Shown here: positions 1-8,132 of the stretch, piece by piece
Layout of the letters: the number at the start of each line of letters is the position of its first letter
Position numbering within the stretch: position 1 is the stretch's first letter
Origin: an uncultured Bacteroidota bacterium
Lineage (GTDB): Bacteria > Bacteroidota > Bacteroidia > Bacteroidales > P3
DNA: 64,000 nucleotides
Direction of reading: 5' to 3'
Assembly: GCA_902776365.1 (NCBI GenBank)
Contig: CACYPU010000003.1
Coordinates: 124,001 to 188,000 of the forward strand
Notes under the pieces: model-generated
What the model saw: only the letters and a program-made list of their open reading frames with translations
Database searches by the model: none
What the model was told of the DNA's origin: nothing
Translations under genes and position numbers: made by a program

Positions 1-1
1 C

Positions 2-976
2 GGTGCCTATGGCTATGCTGACCAGCGTTTCAAGTGGGGAGCGAGGGTGGACCTGCAAAGCCTGCAGAAATACCAGACACACACCTATGTAGATTTTTTC
101 CACGACATCACACCTGACGCGCCGCGATACCTGAATCCTTATAATATTCTCGACTTCAACTCGACGGGATTCTTTATGACGCGCCTGTTCAGCGACACCT
201 GGCGCCTCACGCTGGGTTTCTCGCGTCAAGCTAGCGGAGGTCGTGCCGAGTGCTTCGAACTGCGGCTGTCGCGCGAGCGAGGGCTGCATTATGGCACGAC
301 ATTGCTCTATCCTCCCAGCTATTCCGATTTGAAGGGGCTGCCGTACAGGGATTTTGCCGAGGGTCGGGTGTTTGTGTCGGCTGGCGCGGGTTTCCGCTTC
401 GAGGTGCTGGGGGGCATCCACGGCGACTTGGCTGATCTCGACGAGAAAATGACCCCATTCTGCCGGGTGCTGATGCAGTACGACAACGCGTTTTATTTCT
501 CAGCTTTCGAGCTGGACCTTTTCGGCCAAGCAGGTTTTGCGAACAGCGAGGCGCCCTACAGCCGCCTCTTCGACCTGGGAGGGACGTGGGGCAGCACGAT
601 TGCGTTGGAGCGCTCGCTGTATACGGCGCGACCCAATGAGTTCACCACCAATCTCTTCACCCTCGTGAATTTGAAGTTGACGACCCGGGAGCCGCTTTTC
701 CGACTGGAGAACAAGGTGATGGCCATCGGTACCGCCCCGTCGCCGTTCGTGCTGTGCAACGCCGCCTGGGGCATGATGGGTGATTACACGGGGCCGAGTG
801 TGCCGGACAAGGGCATCGCCGAGGTGGGTGCGGGCGTGGACGGCCTGGTGGTGTGGAGCGCAATCAGATGGGGAGGCGCCGTAATCTACCGTCTAACGCC
901 GGAGTCGGCGGCCTACCACCTGCCCGAGAGGAGTGACAACCTGGTCTTCGTGTTCACGGCGAAACTGGACCTTTAG
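2..976 (+). CDS. C-terminal part of a probable outer-membrane beta-barrel protein
   Basis: The reading frame is open from the first complete codon at base 2, so the start lies upstream of the window and about 325 residues are present. The visible protein has alternating polar and aromatic stretches, many Gly, Tyr and Phe residues and no hydrophobic helix, as expected for a beta-barrel in the outer membrane. It ends in a beta-like strand, FTAKLDL. I do not recognise a specific family. A GTG at 47 could be read as a start, but the frame continues upstream with the same composition (GAYGYADQRFKWG), so the gene is better called partial. An array of 7-base repeats follows the stop codon. Confidence 0.55.
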   Translation, partial: GAYGYADQRFKWGARVDLQSLQKYQTHTYVDFFHDITPDAPRYLNPYNILDFNSTGFFMTRLFSDTWRLTLGFSRQASGGRAECFELRLSRERGLHYGTTLLYPPSYSDLKGLPYRDFAEGRVFVSAGAGFRFEVLGGIHGDLADLDEKMTPFCRVLMQYDNAFYFSAFELDLFGQAGFANSEAPYSRLFDLGGTWGSTIALERSLYTARPNEFTTNLFTLVNLKLTTREPLFRLENKVMAIGTAPSPFVLCNAAWGMMGDYTGPSVPDKGIAEVGAGVDGLVVWSAIRWGGAVIYRLTPESAAYHLPERSDNLVFVFTAKLDL

Positions 977-980
977 GGAA

Positions 981-1011
981 TTAAGAGTTAAGAGTTAAGA
1001 ATTAAGAGTTA
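981..1011. repeat. 7-base tandem repeat, unit TTAAGAG
   Basis: Four consecutive units, TTAAGAG or TTAAGAA, start five bases after the preceding stop codon (TAG at 974-976). A looser version (GTTAAGAGATAAGAGATAA) recurs at about 1062-1105. It belongs to the same class of heptamer arrays found elsewhere in the window. Confidence 0.85.
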
Positions 1012-1116
1012 AATATTATTATTTTGACAATAAAAAGGTTTTTTGGCACGTTATTTGAAAAGTTAAGAGATAAGAGATAATAGTAAAGAGTTAAAGAATA
1101 TAGATAAAAGATTGAT

Positions 1117-2538
1117 ATGAAAAGATTTTGTTTGGGTATGGTGCTGATGCTGGCTCTCGCGGGAGTGGCTGAGGCTCAGTCGTACAAGATAGTGTTCAAG
1201 CTCGAGGGTTCGACGGACACGATGCTGTATATCGGCCGTCATTTCCGCGACCAGCTGCAGCTGCAGGATTCGGCGCGGAAAGCCAACGACGGCAGCTATA
1301 CGTTCCAGGGGAAGAAGAAATGGCCTCGCGGCATCTACGCCCTCGTGCACCAGGGCGGTGAGAAGGCAGTGGGCGACTTTGCCATCGACGACAGCCAGCA
1401 GTTCACCATCAGCGCCGATGCCAAGCTGACGGCCTCCTCGGTGAAGGTGAAGGGCAGCGACGCCAACAGCCAGATGTTTGCCTACATAGCCAAGTGGGAC
1501 GACGCGAAGCAGCGCAGGGCCGACATCGAGAAGCGCAAGAAGAATGCCGCCACGAAGGAGCAGGCCGAGAAGGAGGAGCAGGCGCTGCTCGACGAGATGG
1601 AGGCCTATGACAACGCCGCACGCCACCCGAAGAAGTCGACGCTCTTCTTCGACCTCGCCAACCTTTTCTATGACGAGCCCATTCCCGACAGCGTGGAGGA
1701 CAAAGCGCGCTACTTCCGCGCGCACTTCTGGGATTGCCTGTTCAGCCCCGAAAACCGCGGCAAATGGAAGACCGCGGATCTGCTCTACACTCCCAACCTC
1801 TTCAGCAAGATGAACTATTTCTTCTACGGAGTGCTCTACTATGCCGACAGCGACACCATCAAGGCGGAGATCGACCGGCTGGCGGCCCGTATCGGGGACG
1901 ACACGGCAATGCTGCGCTATGTCTTCGACCACATCGAGCCGCGCTACTACCGTTCGACACGCAATATCGGGTGGGACGCCGTGTGGTGCCACCTGGCCGA
2001 GAACTACTACCTGAAGGGGCGGTGTCCGTGGGCTTCGGAGGGCACGGTCTACAATATGCGCCAAAACTACCTGCGTATCCGCCAGAGCCTGATAGGCGTC
2101 CACGGCCAGGAGTTGTGGATGGCCGACACGAACCAGAGCAGCAATCCCGACGAATGGATAAGCAGCCACCGATTCCCGCAGAAGTACGTCATCCTGTGGT
2201 TCTGGGACCCCGACTGCCACCATTGTCAGGAGCAGAGCGCGGAGCTGAAGGTGCTCTACGACTCGCTGCTCACCGCCCCCTACCGACCCTTCGAAGTCTA
2301 CGCTGTGGGCTATGAGAGCGACGTGGCGAAATGGAAGAAGTATGTGCGCGAGCACGACTTCCGCTGGGTGAACGTCGGCGGCCCCAACGTGAACATCGAC
2401 TACCAGGAAGCCTACAATATCCACGGGGCACCGACAATGATAATCCTCAACGAGAAGCGCGATATCATTATGAACAAGGTCATCCCCGCCAAGAACTTGC
2501 TCAAATTCCTCGAGGATTACGAGAAGAAGAAAAAGTAA
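1117..2538 (+). CDS. Secreted thioredoxin-fold protein, DUF5106/TlpA-like
   Basis: A 473-residue protein with a clear signal peptide (MKRFCLGMVLMLALAGVAEAQ) that should be cleaved before Ser-Tyr-Lys. Residues about 22-130 resemble the beta-rich N-terminal domain found in Bacteroidetes thiol-disulfide proteins (DUF4369 type). A charged, possibly coiled segment rich in Lys, Glu and Ala lies near residues 130-165. The C-terminal third is a thioredoxin fold with the redox motif WDPDCHHC, cysteines at residues 367 and 370. It probably acts in the periplasm in disulfide or reductive chemistry, but the substrate is unknown. It stands alone between repeat-rich spacers. Confidence 0.75.
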   Translation: MKRFCLGMVLMLALAGVAEAQSYKIVFKLEGSTDTMLYIGRHFRDQLQLQDSARKANDGSYTFQGKKKWPRGIYALVHQGGEKAVGDFAIDDSQQFTISADAKLTASSVKVKGSDANSQMFAYIAKWDDAKQRRADIEKRKKNAATKEQAEKEEQALLDEMEAYDNAARHPKKSTLFFDLANLFYDEPIPDSVEDKARYFRAHFWDCLFSPENRGKWKTADLLYTPNLFSKMNYFFYGVLYYADSDTIKAEIDRLAARIGDDTAMLRYVFDHIEPRYYRSTRNIGWDAVWCHLAENYYLKGRCPWASEGTVYNMRQNYLRIRQSLIGVHGQELWMADTNQSSNPDEWISSHRFPQKYVILWFWDPDCHHCQEQSAELKVLYDSLLTAPYRPFEVYAVGYESDVAKWKKYVREHDFRWVNVGGPNVNIDYQEAYNIHGAPTMIILNEKRDIIMNKVIPAKNLLKFLEDYEKKKK

Positions 2539-2539
2539 C

Positions 2540-2595
2540 GGTTAACGTTTAAAGGTTAACGTTTAAAGGTTAATGATTAAAGTTTAAAGTTTAAG
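2540..2595. repeat. Eight consecutive 7-base units of the GGTTAAC / GTTTAAA type
   Basis: The 56 bases divide exactly into eight heptamers: GGTTAAC and GTTTAAA alternate twice, then GGTTAAT, GATTAAA, GTTTAAA and GTTTAAG. The array fills nearly the whole gap between the thioredoxin-like gene and mutL. Confidence 0.9.
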
Positions 2596-2601
2596 GTTGG
2601 G

Positions 2602-4395
2602 ATGGATTTGATTAATATATTGCCCGATAGCGTAGCCAATCAGATTGCCGCCGGCGAGGTGGTGGACCGTCCCGCCAGCGCCGTGAAGGAGTTGCTGGAG
2701 AACGCCATGGACGCCGGTGCGACGCAGATAGACCTCATCGTCAAGGACGCCGGGCGCACCCTCATCCAGGTGGTGGACAACGGCAGCGGCATGAGCGACA
2801 GCGACGCCCGCCTCTGCTTCGAGCGTCACGCCACCTCGAAGATACACAAGTCGGACGACCTCTTCGCCATCCACACCATGGGCTTTCGCGGCGAGGCGCT
2901 GGCCTCCATTGCCGCCATTGCGCAGGTGGAGCTGCGCACCCGCCTGCACGACAGCGAGCTAGGCACCGCCATCGTCATCGAGGGCTCCCACATCGTCAGC
3001 CAGGAGCCCACGGCCTGCCCCACGGGCACCTCGATGGCCGTGAAGAACCTCTTCTTCAATGTGCCGGCACGACGCAACTTTTTGAAGAAAGACAGCGTGG
3101 AGTTCTCACACATCGAGGAGGTCTTCCGTCGCATCACGCTCATACACTACGACATCGCCTTCACCCTCACCTCCAACGGCCGCCTGCTCTACGACCTCAA
3201 GGCCGGCAGCCTGCTGCAGCGCATCAGCCAGCTCTTCGGCAACGCCTACAAGGAGCGCTTCTTCGCCGTCGAGGAGGAGACCGACATTGTGCGCATCAAA
3301 GGCTTCGTAGGGAAACCCGAGTTTGCACGCAAAACGCGCGGCGAGCAGTACCTCTTCGTCAACGGCCGCTTCATCAAGCACCCGGCCCTCAGCGCCGCCG
3401 TGGAGAAGGCCTATACCGACCTGCTGCCGGAGCACTCCTACCCTTCCTACTTCATCGGCCTGCAGGTCGACCCCTCGCGCATCGACGTGAACATCCACCC
3501 CACGAAGACGGAGGTGAAGTTCGTCGACGACCACGCGTTGTTCGCCATCCTGCGCTCGGCGGTGAAGAAAGCCCTCGGCCAGTTCACCCTGGCCACAGAG
3601 CTCTCCTTCGACACGCCGCCGGAATTCAACATTCCTCCGGCACCCAAGGGCTACACTCCCCCGACGCCAAGAATCAGCTACAACCCCGACTATAATCCCT
3701 TTGCAGGGGCAAAAGGATTAGGAGTGCAAGGAGTGCGAGGGAGTGCGAGGGAATGCAAGACAAGTGCACAAGACGACGCTATTGTCCTGAACTCCTTGAA
3801 CTCCTTGGATTCCATGGACTCCCAGAACTCCTTGAACTCCCCCAAAATGAGCTGCCTTCAAGTGCAAAACCGCTATATTGTCACCCCCCTCTCCTCCGGT
3901 CTGGCCGTCATCGACCAGCAGCGCGCCCACGAGCGCATCCTCTTCGACAAACTCACGCAATCAAGCAATAACGCAATAACGCATTCCCAGACGCTCCTCT
4001 TCCCCGTCAACTGCCAGTTCTCCCCCGCCGATGCCGACCTCTTCAACGAGATGCTGCCCGATCTGCGTTCCTACGGCTTCGCTGTGGAGCCCCTGAGCCA
4101 GTGTACCTTTGTGGTCACCGCCACCCCCGCCGACCTCAAGGAAGGCGACCTCCAGGCCTGCTTCGACCAGATGCTCGCCGACTATAAGGGGGCCGTCATG
4201 CAGCGCTTCAGCAACCGCTCGCAGAGCCTCTGCGCCTCGCTGGCCCGCCAGATGGCCATCAAGCCCGGAAAAGCGCTCATGCAGGAGGAAATGCAGCAAC
4301 TGGTGGCCGACCTCTTCGCCTGCCCCATGGCCGACACCGCCCCCTCGGGCAAAAAAATCATCACCATTGTCAAACCTGAAGAAATACTAAAATGA
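2602..4395 (+). CDS. mutL: DNA mismatch repair protein MutL
   Basis: A 597-residue MutL. The GHKL ATPase domain is intact: ENAMDAG near residue 33, DNGSGM near 60 and GFRGEAL near 95, followed by the transducer domain with the DVNIHPTKTEV segment. The C-terminal dimerisation domain carries IDQQRAHERI, which corresponds to the DQHA region of endonuclease-type MutL proteins; the canonical motif is not fully matched. The linker is unusual. It contains a run built from 9-base repeats (3789-3842, Asn-Ser-Leu triplets at residues about 397-414) and an 8-base repeat (about 3960-3985). Both preserve the frame and lie outside the catalytic parts. The stop overlaps the start of the rhomboid gene by four bases. 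Confidence 0.95.
   Translation: MDLINILPDSVANQIAAGEVVDRPASAVKELLENAMDAGATQIDLIVKDAGRTLIQVVDNGSGMSDSDARLCFERHATSKIHKSDDLFAIHTMGFRGEALASIAAIAQVELRTRLHDSELGTAIVIEGSHIVSQEPTACPTGTSMAVKNLFFNVPARRNFLKKDSVEFSHIEEVFRRITLIHYDIAFTLTSNGRLLYDLKAGSLLQRISQLFGNAYKERFFAVEEETDIVRIKGFVGKPEFARKTRGEQYLFVNGRFIKHPALSAAVEKAYTDLLPEHSYPSYFIGLQVDPSRIDVNIHPTKTEVKFVDDHALFAILRSAVKKALGQFTLATELSFDTPPEFNIPPAPKGYTPPTPRISYNPDYNPFAGAKGLGVQGVRGSARECKTSAQDDAIVLNSLNSLDSMDSQNSLNSPKMSCLQVQNRYIVTPLSSGLAVIDQQRAHERILFDKLTQSSNNAITHSQTLLFPVNCQFSPADADLFNEMLPDLRSYGFAVEPLSQCTFVVTATPADLKEGDLQACFDQMLADYKGAVMQRFSNRSQSLCASLARQMAIKPGKALMQEEMQQLVADLFACPMADTAPSGKKIITIVKPEEILK
3789..3842. repeat. Six 9-base units (GAACTCCTT type) inside mutL
   Basis: Six units in a row, GAACTCCTT or close variants, encode repeating Asn/Asp-Ser-Leu/Met/Gln triplets. 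Upstream, at about 3718-3757, a related GGAGTGCAA-type array is also translated. The same 9-base unit occurs in inverse orientation in the spacer at 40811-40846, so it is not peculiar to mutL. Confidence 0.85.
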
Positions 4396-5114
4396 GAAAA
4401 ATCTCACCGGCAGTCAAGCACCTGCTGATTATCAATATCATCCTTTTCGTCGCCGACTTTGTACTGCAGATGCGCGACACCTTCTTAGCTGAACAGTTAG
4501 GCCTCTGGAGCCTTTCCTCTGGCTTTTTCAAACCCTGGCAGCCGCTGACCTACATGTTCATGCACGGCAATTTCACACATATTTTCTTTAATATGTATGC
4601 ACTCTGGATCTTCGGCACCGTGATGGAGAACCACTGGGGCACCCGCCGCTTCCTCTTCTACTATTTCGCTTGCGGCATCGGCGCAGGACTGCTCTACCTC
4701 CTCGTGCCCGGCATGCATGTCACCATCGGCGCCTCGGGAGCCATCTACGGCCTCCTGCTGGCTTTCGCCATGTATTTCCCCAAGGACCGCGTCTATATCT
4801 TTATCTGGATGTTCGTCCTCATGGCCGCCTCGCTCGTGCTCAACGGCGTCCAAATCCCTGCCCTGCAACGCATCGGAGCCCTTATCGACGAATACTCCGT
4901 CTTCCTTTTCCTCCTCATCTTCTTCCTCGGCCAGAACGGCAAGGGCCTTGTGCCCATACAGAACCGTTGGTTTATAGTCATCATGACGGCCATCGAGCTC
5001 TTCATGGGCATCTTCATTATCGACGGCATCGCCCATTTCGCCCACCTCGGCGGCATGCTCATCGGCCTCCTCATCATCCTCTGGTGGCGCAAGCACCCAT
5101 TCTCACGCTTCTAG
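4392..5114 (+). CDS. Rhomboid family intramembrane serine protease
   Basis: A 240-residue polytopic membrane protein of the rhomboid family, which cuts substrates within the lipid bilayer. The catalytic serine is in GASGAIYG (Ser115) and the catalytic histidine is in AHLGG (His218). The HGNFTHIFFNM segment near residue 55 matches the conserved membrane-facing part of the family. About six hydrophobic segments are visible. The start codon overlaps the mutL stop (ATGA), so the two genes are probably co-transcribed and translationally coupled. The substrate cannot be told from sequence. Confidence 0.9.
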   Translation: MRKISPAVKHLLIINIILFVADFVLQMRDTFLAEQLGLWSLSSGFFKPWQPLTYMFMHGNFTHIFFNMYALWIFGTVMENHWGTRRFLFYYFACGIGAGLLYLLVPGMHVTIGASGAIYGLLLAFAMYFPKDRVYIFIWMFVLMAASLVLNGVQIPALQRIGALIDEYSVFLFLLIFFLGQNGKGLVPIQNRWFIVIMTAIELFMGIFIIDGIAHFAHLGGMLIGLLIILWWRKHPFSRF

Positions 5115-5120
5115 GAAACT

Positions 5121-5213
5121 CTGAACTAAGAACCAAAAACTAAGAAGGCTGGCGCGATTATCTTGATGCGCCAGCCTAATTCTTAGTTCTTAGCTCTTAC
5201 TTCTTAGTTCTCT
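5121..5213. repeat. Heptamer arms around a GC-rich palindromic core
   Basis: Direct CTAAGAA-type units at the left and inverted TTCTTAG units at the right flank the hairpin at 5147-5176. The whole spacer between the rhomboid gene and kdd is therefore a repeat-arm/core/repeat-arm palindrome. Confidence 0.8.
5147..5176. terminator. Bidirectional hairpin between converging genes
   Basis: GGCTGGCGC at 5147-5155 pairs with GCGCCAGCC at 5168-5176 around a 12-base loop. It sits between the converging rhomboid and kdd genes and probably ends both transcripts, although no long T run follows. The core GGCTGGCGCG is shared with the repeat element in pheT. Confidence 0.65.
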
Positions 5214-6287
5214 TTAAGCGTAGAGCTCTTCGAAGATCTTGCGGAGTTCGGGGCTCTCGCGGAGCTCCTGCAGCGTGAACTCGGCGTGGCCCTTGGTGTA
5301 GCCATTGCCCATGATCATGTTCACGTCGCTGCCGATACCCTCGGCACCGAGGCTGGCCTTGGTGAAGCTGGTGGCCATGCTGAAGAAGTAGACGATACCG
5401 TCGTCCTTGGTGCAGAGCACAGCGGTCATCTCCTGGTCGGGAACGTTGACGCAGTTGATGGTGACGTCGGCCATCTTGCCGTTGGTGAGGCGCTCGACGA
5501 GCTCATAGACCTGCACGGGAGTCATGCCGGCGGCACTCTCCACGATGTCGCAGAAGCCGAGGTCCTTGATGCGCTGGGTGCTCTTGGGGCTGTTGGCGAT
5601 ACCGATAACCTTGCCGGTCACGCCGACGCGCTTCTTGGCCTCATAGCAGCAGAGCATGCCGCTCTTGCCGCCGGCGCCGAGGATGACGACGGTCTGGCCA
5701 TACTGGCACAACTTGGCGGTCTGGGCGGGAGCACCGGCCACGTCGAGTGCGCTCAGGGCGAGCTTCTCGGGCATATCGGTCGGAATCTTGGCATAGATGC
5801 CGCTCTCGAAGAGGATGGCCTTACCCTTGATGTCGACCTGGTCGACCTCGGGACGGATCTCCAGAATCTCGTCGATGCGGAGAGGAGTGAGGCTCAGGCT
5901 CACGAGGGTGGCGATGCGGTCGCCCTCCTTGAGGTCGATCTTGCCCTTCAGGGCGTCGCCAATCTTCTCGACCTTGCCGAGGAGCATGCCGCCGGAACCG
6001 GTGCGACGATTGCGGTGCTTGCCCTGGAGCTCCACATTGAGGAACATCTCTTTCTTCACCTCTTCGAGGATCTTCTCCTGGCTGGCGCCTTCGCCGGCCT
6101 GCTGCTTGGCATAGTTGTGGATGTCAGTGAACGAAGCGCTGTCGATGTTCAGCGTCTGGACGTCGATAAGAATCTCGTTGTCCCAGATTTCATCCATGTT
6201 GTTGTCAAGCTTGTTGGCGGGCTGAGGGAGAACACCCTTCGGCTCGATGACGCGGTGGGTACCGTACTTGTTGCCTTTTTTCTGCAT
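5214..6287 (-). CDS. kdd: L-erythro-3,5-diaminohexanoate dehydrogenase
   Basis: A 357-residue zinc-alcohol-dehydrogenase-like protein matching the Kdd family, which oxidises L-erythro-3,5-diaminohexanoate to 5-amino-3-oxohexanoate with NAD(P)+ in anaerobic lysine fermentation. The N-terminal GTHRVIEPKGVLPQPA and the segment DVQTLNIDSASF are typical. The Rossmann nucleotide-binding loop is VVILGAGGKSG near residue 200. The other pathway genes (kamA, kamD, kamE, kce, kal), which are often clustered with it, are not in this window, so the gene is isolated here. A TATTTTTG promoter box lies 66 bases upstream of the start. Confidence 0.88.
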   Translation of the reverse strand: MQKKGNKYGTHRVIEPKGVLPQPANKLDNNMDEIWDNEILIDVQTLNIDSASFTDIHNYAKQQAGEGASQEKILEEVKKEMFLNVELQGKHRNRRTGSGGMLLGKVEKIGDALKGKIDLKEGDRIATLVSLSLTPLRIDEILEIRPEVDQVDIKGKAILFESGIYAKIPTDMPEKLALSALDVAGAPAQTAKLCQYGQTVVILGAGGKSGMLCCYEAKKRVGVTGKVIGIANSPKSTQRIKDLGFCDIVESAAGMTPVQVYELVERLTNGKMADVTINCVNVPDQEMTAVLCTKDDGIVYFFSMATSFTKASLGAEGIGSDVNMIMGNGYTKGHAEFTLQELRESPELRKIFEELYA

Positions 6288-6352
6288 AATAATAAGGTTT
6301 ATTTTTTTGATTATTAATTAATTTTAACTTTTCCTTGCGGAATTGAAGAGTA

Positions 6353-6360
6353 CAAAAATA
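6353..6360 (-). promoter_or_regulatory. Bacteroidetes -7 box for kdd
   Basis: Read on the minus strand the box is TATTTTTG, matching the TAnnTTTG consensus of Bacteroidota promoters, followed by a leader of about 60 bases before the kdd ATG. Confidence 0.6.
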
Positions 6361-6431
6361 CAAAAAAAATCCATTCTCTGCAAAAAAAATTCATCCCCCA
6401 CCCTATTTTAACACTCCGACACCCTCCAGAA

Positions 6432-6484
6432 GTTCATTTGTTCGGTATTTGTTCATTTGTTGTTCGCGAACAACAATCGAACAT
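6432..6484. repeat. GTTCATTT/GTTCGGTA repeats with a perfect 16-bp palindrome
   Basis: Short GTTCATTTG and GTTCGGTATTT units lead into GTTGTTCGCGAACAAC at 6459-6474, a perfect palindrome, followed by inverted ACAATCGAACATT. It lies in the divergent region between kdd and the TonB-domain gene. It could be an operator, or another repeat element of the kind seen at 38090-38132. Confidence 0.6.
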
Positions 6485-6555
6485 TAGTTATACTTGAGTA
6501 CAAAAATAGGGCTATAAATACAATATTTTTTCGAAAAACTCGTTAAATAAGAAAA

Positions 6556-6975
6556 ATGATGAAACACATTTTGACACTGGCATTGGCTTTGGCCGTGGGA
6601 GGAATTGTCTCTGCTCAGACACCCAAATCCGTGGAAGACACTACGGGTGGCAATCCCATCTTCATCGAGGTGGAGCAGGACCCCGAATTCCCCGGCGGCA
6701 TGGATTCGCTTTACAGTTTCCTGGCCCGCAACCTCAAATGGCCCTGCAAAAACGACTGCGACTGTTTCGGAAAGGTCTACGTCACCTTCATTATTGAGGA
6801 AGACGGTAGCCTAACCAATGGCGAGATTCTCCGCGACCTCTGTCCCAGCTGCTGTACTTTTGGCGAGGAGGCCCTGCGTGTTGTAGGACTGATGCCCAAA
6901 TGGAAACCTGGCCTCGTAAACGGTGTGCCCGTGCGAGTGCGATTCAATCTACCTGTAAATTTTACATTACGTTAA
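6556..6975 (+). CDS. Secreted protein with TonB C-terminal-like domain
   Basis: A 139-residue protein with a signal peptide (about residues 1-20, ending VSAQ) followed by one TonB_C-like domain. The family pattern is visible: PEFPGGMDSLYSFLARNLKWP, then VYVTFIIEEDGSL, then EEALRVVGLMPKWKPG and a final VRFNLPVNF strand. True TonB proteins have a membrane anchor and proline-rich spacer, which are absent here, so this is one of the small periplasmic TonB_C proteins common in Bacteroidota, with unknown partner. It has four cysteines in the middle (CKNDCDC and CPSCC), possibly forming disulfides. It ends five bases before the glycosyltransferase gene. Confidence 0.75.
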   Translation: MMKHILTLALALAVGGIVSAQTPKSVEDTTGGNPIFIEVEQDPEFPGGMDSLYSFLARNLKWPCKNDCDCFGKVYVTFIIEEDGSLTNGEILRDLCPSCCTFGEEALRVVGLMPKWKPGLVNGVPVRVRFNLPVNFTLR

Positions 6976-6979
6976 CTAT

Positions 6980-8113
6980 ATGAAAGTCATCATACTAGGC
7001 CCGTCGTGGCCCTATCGGGGCGGCATCGCAGCCTTCAGCGAGCGGCTGGCACGCCAATACCAGGCCGAAGGGCACGAGGTGGAGGTCATCACCTTCACGC
7101 TGCAGTACCCCTCGTTCCTCTTCCCCGGCAAGACGCAGTACAGCGAGGAGCCCGCCCCCAAGGGGCTGAAAATCACCCGCAAACTCAACGCCATCAACCC
7201 CTTCAGCTGGTGGCGCACCGGCCGCTACATCAAGAAGCAGCAGGCCGACCTGCTCATCACGCCCTACTGGCTGCCCTTCATGGCGCCGGCCCTGGGCAGC
7301 GCCTGCCGCTGCGCCAAGCGCAAGGGCATGAAGCGTGTGGCCATCCTCCACAACCTCATCCCCCACGAGCACCGACCGGGCGACAAGCAGTTCTCGCGCT
7401 GGTTCGTGAACTCCAACGACGCCTTCATCACCCTGAGCCGCTCGGTGCTCGACGACCTCAACCTCTTCGACCCCAAGCAGCTGAAGCCCCGCACCTACAG
7501 CCCCCACCCCCTCTACGACCACTATGGCGACACTCTCTCGCGCAAGGAGGCCCTCGACCTCATAGGGCTGCGTGAGAATCAGCGCTATGTGCTCTTCTTC
7601 GGCTTCATCCGCGAATACAAGGGGTTGGACCTGCTGTTCGACGCTATGGCCGACGAGCGGATGGCGCAGCTGGGCGTGAAGCTCATCGTGGCTGGCGAGT
7701 TCTACGGCGACCCCAAGCCCTATATGGAGCAGATCAAGCGTCTGGACATCAGCGACCGTGTGGTGCTGCACACCGAATTCATCCCCGACCACGAGGTGAA
7801 CCGCTACTTCTGTGCCGCCGACCTGGTGGCGCAGCCCTACAAGAACGCCACGCAGAGCGGCGTGAGCCAGATTTCCTACCACTTCGAGAAGCCCATGCTG
7901 GTGACCCACGTGGGCGGCCTGCCCGAGATAGTGCCCGACGGCAAGTGCGGCTTCGTGGTGGCGCCCGAGGCCCAAGCCATCGCCGACGCCATCGTGCGCT
8001 ACTTCACCGAAGACTGGCAGGAGCGCCTGACCGAAGGTGTCCGCGAGGAAAAACAAAAATACGGTTGGGACAAGATGACCGAAGCCATCGGAGAGTTAAG
8101 AATTAAGAGTTAA
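6980..8113 (+). CDS. Glycosyltransferase family 4 protein
   Basis: A 377-residue GT-B fold glycosyltransferase. The N-terminal GPSWPYRGGIAAFSERLA is the usual acceptor-side glycine loop. The C-terminal half holds the nucleotide-sugar binding region with YVLFFGFIREYKGLDLL (residues about 197-213) and the E-x7-E type motif in EKPMLVTHVGGLPEIV. It probably acts at the cytoplasmic face of the membrane on a lipid-linked or polysaccharide acceptor, but donor and acceptor are unknown. The last residues, GELRIKS, are encoded by a heptamer repeat, so the array defines the C-terminus. No other polysaccharide genes are adjacent. Confidence 0.85.
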   Translation: MKVIILGPSWPYRGGIAAFSERLARQYQAEGHEVEVITFTLQYPSFLFPGKTQYSEEPAPKGLKITRKLNAINPFSWWRTGRYIKKQQADLLITPYWLPFMAPALGSACRCAKRKGMKRVAILHNLIPHEHRPGDKQFSRWFVNSNDAFITLSRSVLDDLNLFDPKQLKPRTYSPHPLYDHYGDTLSRKEALDLIGLRENQRYVLFFGFIREYKGLDLLFDAMADERMAQLGVKLIVAGEFYGDPKPYMEQIKRLDISDRVVLHTEFIPDHEVNRYFCAADLVAQPYKNATQSGVSQISYHFEKPMLVTHVGGLPEIVPDGKCGFVVAPEAQAIADAIVRYFTEDWQERLTEGVREEKQKYGWDKMTEAIGELRIKS

Positions 8114-8132
8114 GAATTAAGAACTAAGAGTT
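8094..8132. repeat. Heptamer array AGTTAAG/AATTAAG across two gene ends
   Basis: Five units (AGTTAAG, AATTAAG, AGTTAAG, AATTAAG, AACTAAG) run through the end of the glycosyltransferase gene and up to the end of the converging permease gene. The array supplies the stop codon of the glycosyltransferase. Confidence 0.85.

Noticed and set aside
1063-2424. A long open frame on the minus strand opposite the thioredoxin-like gene (about 450 codons)
   Set aside because: GC-rich coding DNA here leaves long open antisense frames. The protein is Val/Ala/Leu/His-rich without a motif, and the plus-strand gene has a signal peptide and CHHC motif. Similar antisense frames at 17429-18913, 24662-26395 and 32595-34406 were rejected for the same reason.
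2540-2595. CRISPR array or satellite
   Set aside because: The units are only 7 bases long with no unique spacers between them, so the CRISPR model does not fit. The same applies to the other arrays.
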